Origin: an uncultured bacterium
GTDB lineage: Bacteria > Cyanobacteriota > Vampirovibrionia > Gastranaerophilales > Gastranaerophilaceae
DNA length: 11,254 nucleotides
Assembly: GCA_900553205.1 (NCBI GenBank)
Contig: USCK01000052.1
Location: 1-11,254 of the forward strand
Direction: 5' to 3'
Each line of letters begins with the position of its first letter. Position 1 is the stretch's first letter. The notes beneath the pieces are model-generated. The model did no database searches. It was not told the origin of the DNA and was given only the letters and a program-made list of their open reading frames with translations. The position numbers were made by a program, and so were the translations under genes. Below are positions 7,215 to 11,254 of this stretch, one piece after another.

Positions 7215-8093
7215 TTAGTAACCCAATGCTCTTATTGCAAGAAGCCCTGCTCCAATCATGCCGGAATAATTGCCGGCAGTTGCGAGTCTAACAGATGTAG
7301 GTGTTGTAACGATTTCTTGATTAACTTCATCTTCTATAGCTTTTGTATCAACAAATTGTGCCATAGAACCTGATAATACAACACAATCAGGGTCAAATAA
7401 ATTAGCCAACCCGATAATACCTGCAGTAATATGTCCTTGCCATACAGATAAAATATCTTTCATAAGAGGGTCGCCTTTTTCAACACCTTCAATAACATCA
7501 TAAGTTGTAACATTTGGATTTCCTGTCATTTCTTCAGCAGTTTTTTTCAAACCTGTACCTGATGCATAAGCCTCAAAGCAATCATAAGCACCACAAGTAC
7601 ATTTTCTGCGTTTATCAGGATACATCTTAAAATGCATTTCGCCTGCTGCACCAGATTTGCCTTTGAAAAGTTTGCTGTCAATGATTATTCCACCACCAAC
7701 ACCTGTTCCGAGAGTAAGCATAACAGAGGTTCTGCAACCTTTTGATGCACCGATTTCATGCTCTGCCCAAGCGGCAGAATTTGCATCGTTTTCTACAAAA
7801 ACAGGCAAACGACTGATTTTTTGGAAATTAAGCTCGGGATAATTCTTAACAAGGTTTCCTGTAGAACCTAAAACACCTGTATTTTCATTATTAACAGCAC
7901 CAGCAGTTGAAATACCGATTGTATGAACAAAACCTTCGTATTTTTTTACTGCACCTTGAATAATTTCTTTAATTCCATCTAAATCTTTTGGAGTTTGAAA
8001 TTTATCAACTTCTGCTATAATTTTTCCTTTTTCATCAACTACAGTATAATAAATTTTTGTTCCGCCGATATCAATAGTTAGTGCCTTTTTCAT
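7215..8093 (-). CDS. ROK-family sugar kinase, likely N-acetylmannosamine kinase or glucokinase
   Basis: ROK kinases phosphorylate hexoses or N-acylhexosamines at C6 using ATP. The 292 residues are typical for a kinase without a DNA-binding domain. Seen: the phosphate loop DIGGTK (8-13), ENDANSAAWAE with catalytic D103 (101-111), LTLGTGVGGG (126-135), and the zinc motif CTCGAYDCFEAYASG with C165, C167 and C172. The usual GExGH sugar/zinc motif is altered: after GAAGE comes MHFKM, so a histidine (154) is present but one position early, without the glycine. Two genes upstream is nanE, which favours ManNAc as substrate (NanK role); glucokinase is the main alternative. The ATG lies 12 nt past the 64-aa gene, with GGACGGGA as a plausible ribosome binding site. 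Confidence 0.9.
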   Translation of the reverse strand: MKKALTIDIGGTKIYYTVVDEKGKIIAEVDKFQTPKDLDGIKEIIQGAVKKYEGFVHTIGISTAGAVNNENTGVLGSTGNLVKNYPELNFQKISRLPVFVENDANSAAWAEHEIGASKGCRTSVMLTLGTGVGGGIIIDSKLFKGKSGAAGEMHFKMYPDKRRKCTCGAYDCFEAYASGTGLKKTAEEMTGNPNVTTYDVIEGVEKGDPLMKDILSVWQGHITAGIIGLANLFDPDCVVLSGSMAQFVDTKAIEDEVNQEIVTTPTSVRLATAGNYSGMIGAGLLAIRALGY

Positions 8094-8105
8094 TCTATCC
8101 CGTCC

Positions 8106-8300
8106 TTATTCAAAATGCTGATATTTATAATCTGATGCAATAGTTTTATTCGCAGAAGAAATAACACGGCTAACAAACGGATAAAAACGAGCATCTCTAA
8201 TTGGATTCCCTTCTGAATCCAATTCAAACTTAGGATAAATCTGTTCGTCCTCTTGTTCCTCGTATTCTTGTTCTTCTGTTTCTATAACTTCGTCATTCAT
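8106..8300 (-). CDS. Hypothetical acidic small protein, 64 residues
   Basis: Unrecognised. Eleven of residues 3-19 are Glu or Asp, followed by a neutral to basic second half with aromatic residues (segment ARFYPFVSRVISSANKT). No signal peptide, membrane helix or cysteine is seen. The ATG is two bases beyond the nanE stop, and the stop is 12 nt before the ROK kinase, so it is co-transcribed and probably coupled. The acidic, disordered-looking N-terminus resembles small partner or mimic proteins in general. No role can be assigned. Confidence 0.65.
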   Translation of the reverse strand: MNDEVIETEEQEYEEQEDEQIYPKFELDSEGNPIRDARFYPFVSRVISSANKTIASDYKYQHFE

Positions 8301-8302
8301 TT

Positions 8303-9010
8303 TTATACTCTGTATTTTTCATCTACATTTGTGATGAATCGTTTTGTTATCAGTTGAGGTCTTGTTATTGCCGAACCGATTACAACGGCATGTGCCCCAA
8401 GTTCAAACGCTTTGTTTATTTGTTCCGGCTCCCAAATTCTACCTTCAAGAATAACTGGTTTATCTGTTTCTTTAACAAGTGATTCCAAAAGTTTAAAATC
8501 AGGGCCGTCTGTTTCTATAGGCGATTGTGTAGTATATCCTGATAGAGTAGTTGATAAAACATCTACCCCAAGCTCTGCACATTTAATCCCTTCTTCTAAT
8601 GTAGAAATATCTGCCATAGATTTTTTACGATTTATTTTGATATATTTGATAATTTCTTCTACTGTACATTTAGGTCGTGGACGCTGTGTGCCGTCAAACG
8701 CAACAATATCTGCACCAGCTTGAATTAAATCAACAACATCTTTAAGTGTTGGTGTTATATAAACTACTTCTTTCCAGTTTTTAGGTATAACTTCCGGTTT
8801 TGTTAGTCCAATTACAGGGACATCAGAAAGAGATTTTGCGAGTTTTACATCTCTTACTCCTGCTACTCTTAAACCTTGAGCACCACCATTAAGTACAGAT
8901 TTCATCATAGCTGCCATACATTCTTCTCTATAAAGAGGTTCACTAGGCATAGCCTGACAAGAAACTATTACTTTATTTTTTAATCGTTTAATCATATCTA
9001 AATTGTACAT
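8303..9010 (-). CDS. nanE: N-acetylmannosamine-6-phosphate 2-epimerase
   Basis: This cytosolic TIM-barrel enzyme converts ManNAc-6-P to GlcNAc-6-P in sialic acid/ManNAc use. The 235 residues equal the family length. Family hallmarks seen in order: VIVSCQAMPSEPLY (14-27), MAAMMKSVLNGGAQGLR (32-48), VPVIGLTK (64-71; K71 is the expected catalytic lysine), YITPTLKDV (84-92), GADIVAFDGTQRPRP (99-113), MADISTLEEG (132-141), TTLSGYT (154-160), VILEGR (186-191, the conserved acid E189) and GAHAVVIGSAITRP (205-218). It leads the operon with the ROK kinase. The ATG at 9010 has no clear Shine-Dalgarno; ATG at codon 6 is no better. No NanA or transporter is nearby, so the ManNAc source is unknown. Confidence 0.96.
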   Translation of the reverse strand: MYNLDMIKRLKNKVIVSCQAMPSEPLYREECMAAMMKSVLNGGAQGLRVAGVRDVKLAKSLSDVPVIGLTKPEVIPKNWKEVVYITPTLKDVVDLIQAGADIVAFDGTQRPRPKCTVEEIIKYIKINRKKSMADISTLEEGIKCAELGVDVLSTTLSGYTTQSPIETDGPDFKLLESLVKETDKPVILEGRIWEPEQINKAFELGAHAVVIGSAITRPQLITKRFITNVDEKYRV

Positions 9011-9032
9011 GAAAAAAAGGTTTCATGCCATT

Positions 9033-9060
9033 TTATTACAAAAAATTAAAGAAAAATCAA
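9033..9060 (-). promoter_or_regulatory. Candidate promoter of the nanE operon
   Basis: The minus strand shows TTGATT (9055-9060), a 16-nt spacer and TAATAA (9033-9038). The predicted start would leave a leader of only about 15 nt before the nanE ATG, consistent with the missing ribosome binding site. The -35 box overlaps the hairpin of the preceding terminator. Confidence 0.35.
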
Positions 9061-9074
9061 CACTTTTATGTTGA
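9050..9074 (-). terminator. Weak terminator behind the ATPase/RloB pair
   Basis: On the minus strand TCAACA and TGTTGA (plus-strand arms at 9069-9074 and 9057-9062) form a 6-bp stem with a 6-nt loop, followed directly by TTTTTC and more T-rich sequence. It lies 7 nt past the stop of the RloB-like gene. The stem is short and AT-rich, so termination may be partial. Confidence 0.5.
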
Positions 9075-9081
9075 GGAAAAC

Positions 9082-9672
9082 TTAAACTTCTAACTGTAAA
9101 AGCTCTTTTATATTTGATAAAAAATCACTATGTATTGGTAAATTTCTATCATTATTTCTTATTGCTTGTTCTAATATTTCCATTGTGAAATTTTCAAAAG
9201 GAAAATCTCCTTTTTCATAATCAGGTAAAATATATTTCTTGAACAAAGGCAAATAAACAGATTCTACCATAGGCTGTTCAAAATGATTATTTGAAAAACA
9301 AATATCAATCCATTTATTTAACAAATCTTCTTCTAAATGTAGTGCTAAAAAATCTTCAAAATTTTTATGATTAAAGAAGAAATCAGGAACTTTTATTGAC
9401 TTTTTATTATAATTTTCTAAATTATTTCTTTCATTTCGTTGATATATATCCCAATCTACAAAAATTATATTAGGAGTTCTTGAGTTCTTCCGATATTCAT
9501 CTTTAAATTTTTGATATACATTTGTATAATGCCCAGTTCCAACGCTTTTAGGCACAAACCTGACAGGCTGGGATATATTTTCTTCTCTTAAGAGCTTTGA
9601 CAATTCATTAAAATAAGCAACTTCTGACTTACCTTCACATATAACATTATATATTTTACAGTAATTTGGCAT
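9082..9672 (-). CDS. RloB-like (Toprim-type) protein, putative nuclease of a defence pair
   Basis: The 196 residues carry the RloB-type pattern: VICEGKSEVAYF (10-21) with Toprim-like acid E13, then IIFVDWDIY with D73 and D75 as probable metal ligands, and NFEDFLALH (104-112), the conserved aromatic-acidic segment seen after the DxD in this family. RloB-like proteins pair with AAA/ABC-type ATPases (RloA; AbiLi with AbiLii) and are thought to act as nucleases in phage abortive infection; this is family knowledge, not shown here. The ATG lies 8 nt past the ATPase stop, with AGGTGA overlapping that TAG, so the two are translationally coupled. The gene is more AT-rich than the nanE operon. OLD-type nucleases are the wider relatives. 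Confidence 0.75.
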   Translation of the reverse strand: MPNYCKIYNVICEGKSEVAYFNELSKLLREENISQPVRFVPKSVGTGHYTNVYQKFKDEYRKNSRTPNIIFVDWDIYQRNERNNLENYNKKSIKVPDFFFNHKNFEDFLALHLEEDLLNKWIDICFSNNHFEQPMVESVYLPLFKKYILPDYEKGDFPFENFTMEILEQAIRNNDRNLPIHSDFLSNIKELLQLEV

Positions 9673-9680
9673 AATTTCAC

Positions 9681-10967
9681 CTATATATACGCATATGGTA
9701 TTCCAGAAAATTCACCATCTAAATAGCGTTTTCTAAAATTGTTAATATTACGAATATCAGGATAGTCAGATAATTTGTTTATTTGAGTTCCTGTTTTATT
9801 TGTTTTATTTGTTATCATAACTTCTGAAACTCGAAGTAATTCACTATCTAAAATATCAGTATTATGTGTTGTAAAAATTAATTGTGCATTTTTTTTATTA
9901 TAATCTTTATCTTTAAATAATTTTATTATTTGCAATAACAAAACAGGGTGTAATGATTCTTCAAGTTCATCAACTAATAGTACACCACCTTTATCAAGAG
10001 TGAGTAAAACTACACCTAAAATTTTAGCTAATGATTTTGTACCTTCTGATTCATCTAAAAAATTGAATATTACATTATTACCATTTATATCTTGATGATG
10101 TGAATTTACAAAATCTAAAATATATTTATTTGCTTTTATACCTTTTTCGTATGCTTTAAATAATTCTTGTGAAGGATTAAAAGAAGAATCTAAATCTAAT
10201 TCTTTTCGTTCTATTGTGATGGCATTAATATCAATATCTAATTTTTTTATAATTTTTGTAATTCTTGCAAGTTGTTCTTCGTTAGAAGTATCATTATACT
10301 GTGCAAGCATTTCAATACCTGACATAAACGATATTTGTTCATCAATACATATTGATATATTATTAGTCAAATATTTAAAAGTATCATAAATATGCTTATT
10401 TAAATTTGAATAATTAGTTGCAATTTTAGATAATAAAGAAAATTTTTGATTGTTTTCAGCATCTTTACATTCAACATTGTAAATTTCTTTTATTTTTTTA
10501 TCATCATATATTTCTGATTTTGTTTCAAAATAACATAAAACTTGATTTTTACAATGAAGTAAATCTTTACCATTCAATTTTAAATTTTCATTTAATATTG
10601 AATCTTTATTATACTCTATTGAATATATATATATATTATCTTCTATTGAAAATGTTATCTGAAAATCAGTTGTATTATATTTTGTATTTATTTTATTTGG
10701 ACAATAAATTTCACCGAAAAAATTATTATTAAATCCAGATTTAACAACAGATATAAATTTTGATATTGCTTTCAAAACATTAGATTTTCCAGAAGCATTA
10801 GCACCATAAATTGCCGTAATTGGCACTACACGCTCATTTTTTACATTAAAAAATACATGATATGGAAAATCTTTATAATTGTTAGGTGCTTTCCCTTCGC
10901 AATATAAAAAATTAATATCTAAATCAACAATAGATTTAAAATTTTTTATTTTAAAATTAAATATCAT
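9681..10967 (-). CDS. AAA/ABC-like ATPase, RloA/AbiLi type
   Basis: This is an SMC/ABC-type ATPase of 428 residues, the usual size for the ATPase half of AbiL/RloAB-type pairs. Seen: the N-terminal FKIKNFKSI typical of this family, Walker A GANASGKS (55-62, K61), a middle lid region of about 200 residues, the signature-like DESEGTKSL (305-313), Walker B VLLVDE (329-334, catalytic E334) and the switch histidine in TTHN (366-369, H368). All ATPase residues look intact. It probably gates the partner RloB-like nuclease in response to a phage cue; this is inferred from related systems. The ATG has AAAGG about 10 nt upstream. Codons are extremely A/T-rich, and there is an (AT)7 tract at 10623-10636 and a run of eight T at 9889-9896. 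Both suggest acquisition by transfer. Gabija and PARIS are less fitting because their partner proteins differ. Confidence 0.85.
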   Translation of the reverse strand: MIFNFKIKNFKSIVDLDINFLYCEGKAPNNYKDFPYHVFFNVKNERVVPITAIYGANASGKSNVLKAISKFISVVKSGFNNNFFGEIYCPNKINTKYNTTDFQITFSIEDNIYIYSIEYNKDSILNENLKLNGKDLLHCKNQVLCYFETKSEIYDDKKIKEIYNVECKDAENNQKFSLLSKIATNYSNLNKHIYDTFKYLTNNISICIDEQISFMSGIEMLAQYNDTSNEEQLARITKIIKKLDIDINAITIERKELDLDSSFNPSQELFKAYEKGIKANKYILDFVNSHHQDINGNNVIFNFLDESEGTKSLAKILGVVLLTLDKGGVLLVDELEESLHPVLLLQIIKLFKDKDYNKKNAQLIFTTHNTDILDSELLRVSEVMITNKTNKTGTQINKLSDYPDIRNINNFRKRYLDGEFSGIPYAYI

Positions 10968-10990
10968 AATAAAAAGACCTTTTTTCTATT

Positions 10991-11018
10991 ATTATGACAT
11001 ATTATTATCAAAAATCAA
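10991..11018 (-). promoter_or_regulatory. Candidate promoter of the ATPase/RloB pair
   Basis: The minus strand has TTGATT (11013-11018), a 16-nt spacer and CATAAT (10991-10996, 5 of 6 to consensus), 23 nt before the ATG. The AT richness lowers confidence. An imperfect AT-rich hairpin (ATAAAC at 11024-11029 with GTTTAT at 11039-11044) lies just upstream, behind the PAP2-like gene. Confidence 0.35.
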
Positions 11019-11056
11019 GCAATATAAACAGTTTTTTTGTTTATCTTATTAATTTA

Positions 11057-11254
11057 TTATAAACGAGCTAATAAATATTGATGCATATAATACGCATAAA
11101 CAGCACCGAGAACTGCACCCCAAAATACTTGAATAGGAGTATGTCCGAGAAGTTCTTTCAATTTGCCACCTATGGCTTGAATTTCGTGTTTATAAAAATC
11201 ATCTAGAATTCTGTTCAAACAAGCAGCTTGACGACCAGCAGCACGCCTAAGTCC
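11057..11254 (-). CDS. Divergent PAP2 family protein (DUF212), C-terminal part
   Basis: The last 65 residues and stop are present; the 5' part lies beyond the window. The frame reads GLRRAAGRQAACLNRIL, then KLKELLGHTPIQVFWGAVLG, then a hydrophobic end. The (G)xRRAAGxQA and ELLGHTPxxVxxGxxLG pair is the hallmark of this family of small membrane proteins related to acid phosphatase/vanadium haloperoxidase folds, where the His of LGHTP is a conserved position. Its substrate is not established; lipid-phosphate phosphatase activity is the general expectation. It is on the same strand as the defence pair, 89 nt upstream, and is probably a separate chromosomal housekeeping gene. Confidence 0.88.
   Translation of the reverse strand, partial: GLRRAAGRQAACLNRILDDFYKHEIQAIGGKLKELLGHTPIQVFWGAVLGAVYAYYMHQYLLARL

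Noticed and set aside
8412..8723. 103-aa plus-strand frame within nanE
   Set aside because: Opposite strand of a clear NanE; composition is that of an antisense read.
10520..10732. 70-aa plus-strand frame in the ATPase gene
   Set aside because: Low-complexity Tyr/Leu/Ile/Asn translation typical of AT-rich antisense DNA.
9082..10967. Gabija or PARIS system
   Set aside because: Gabija has Toprim fused to the ATPase plus a UvrD-like helicase; the PARIS partner is a larger DUF4435 protein. Neither matches the separate 196-aa RloB-like partner.
11024..11044. Terminator behind the PAP2-like gene
   Set aside because: ATAAAC/GTTTAT stem is short and AT-only in strength, and no T run follows on the minus strand.

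Overview
This is a low-GC bacterial window with compact, mostly operon-organised genes, Shine-Dalgarno initiation with some TTG and GTG starts, and the standard genetic code. The gene set is ATP-type PEP carboxykinase, de novo NAD synthesis, ManNAc-6-P metabolism and a divergent PAP2-family protein. It would fit an anaerobic, probably gut-associated lineage such as the non-photosynthetic Cyanobacteriota (Gastranaerophilales/Melainabacteria) or a clostridium. That taxonomic guess comes from general impression only; no rRNA or diagnostic marker is present.

Layout. (1) 71-1779: pckA on the minus strand, with a bidirectional-looking hairpin terminator behind it and a consensus -10 in front. (2) 1977-3233: an unrecognised 418-residue protein, the only plus-strand gene. 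Its stop codon shares a TTAA with the stop of the convergent nadC. (3) 3230-5663: nadB-nadC on the minus strand, overlapping by 11 nt, with nadC starting at a TTG inside the end of nadB. (4) 5664-6038: an AT-rich gap holding a likely nadB promoter and a possible 52-residue ORF behind the prenyltransferase. (5) 6039-9010: a tight minus-strand operon, nanE - acidic 64-aa protein - ROK sugar kinase - 71-aa protein - UbiA-family prenyltransferase (- 52-aa ORF), with gaps of 1 to 15 nt or a 4-nt overlap. (6) 9082-10967: a two-gene, visibly more AT-rich unit encoding an AAA/ABC-like ATPase and a small RloB/Toprim-like protein, best read as an AbiL/RloAB-type anti-phage module. (7) 11057-11254: the 3' end of a divergent PAP2 (DUF212) membrane protein running off the window.

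How the genes fit together. NadB and NadC are the first and third steps from aspartate to nicotinate mononucleotide; nadA is not in the window. NanE plus a ROK kinase next to it suggests ManNAc to ManNAc-6-P to GlcNAc-6-P, although no sialate lyase or transporter is visible. The reason a UbiA prenyltransferase and two or three unrecognised small proteins are coupled to those sugar genes is the least explained part of the window. The ATPase/RloB pair is the most likely mobile, defence-related piece. No tRNA, rRNA, CRISPR array, insertion sequence or recognisable riboswitch was found.
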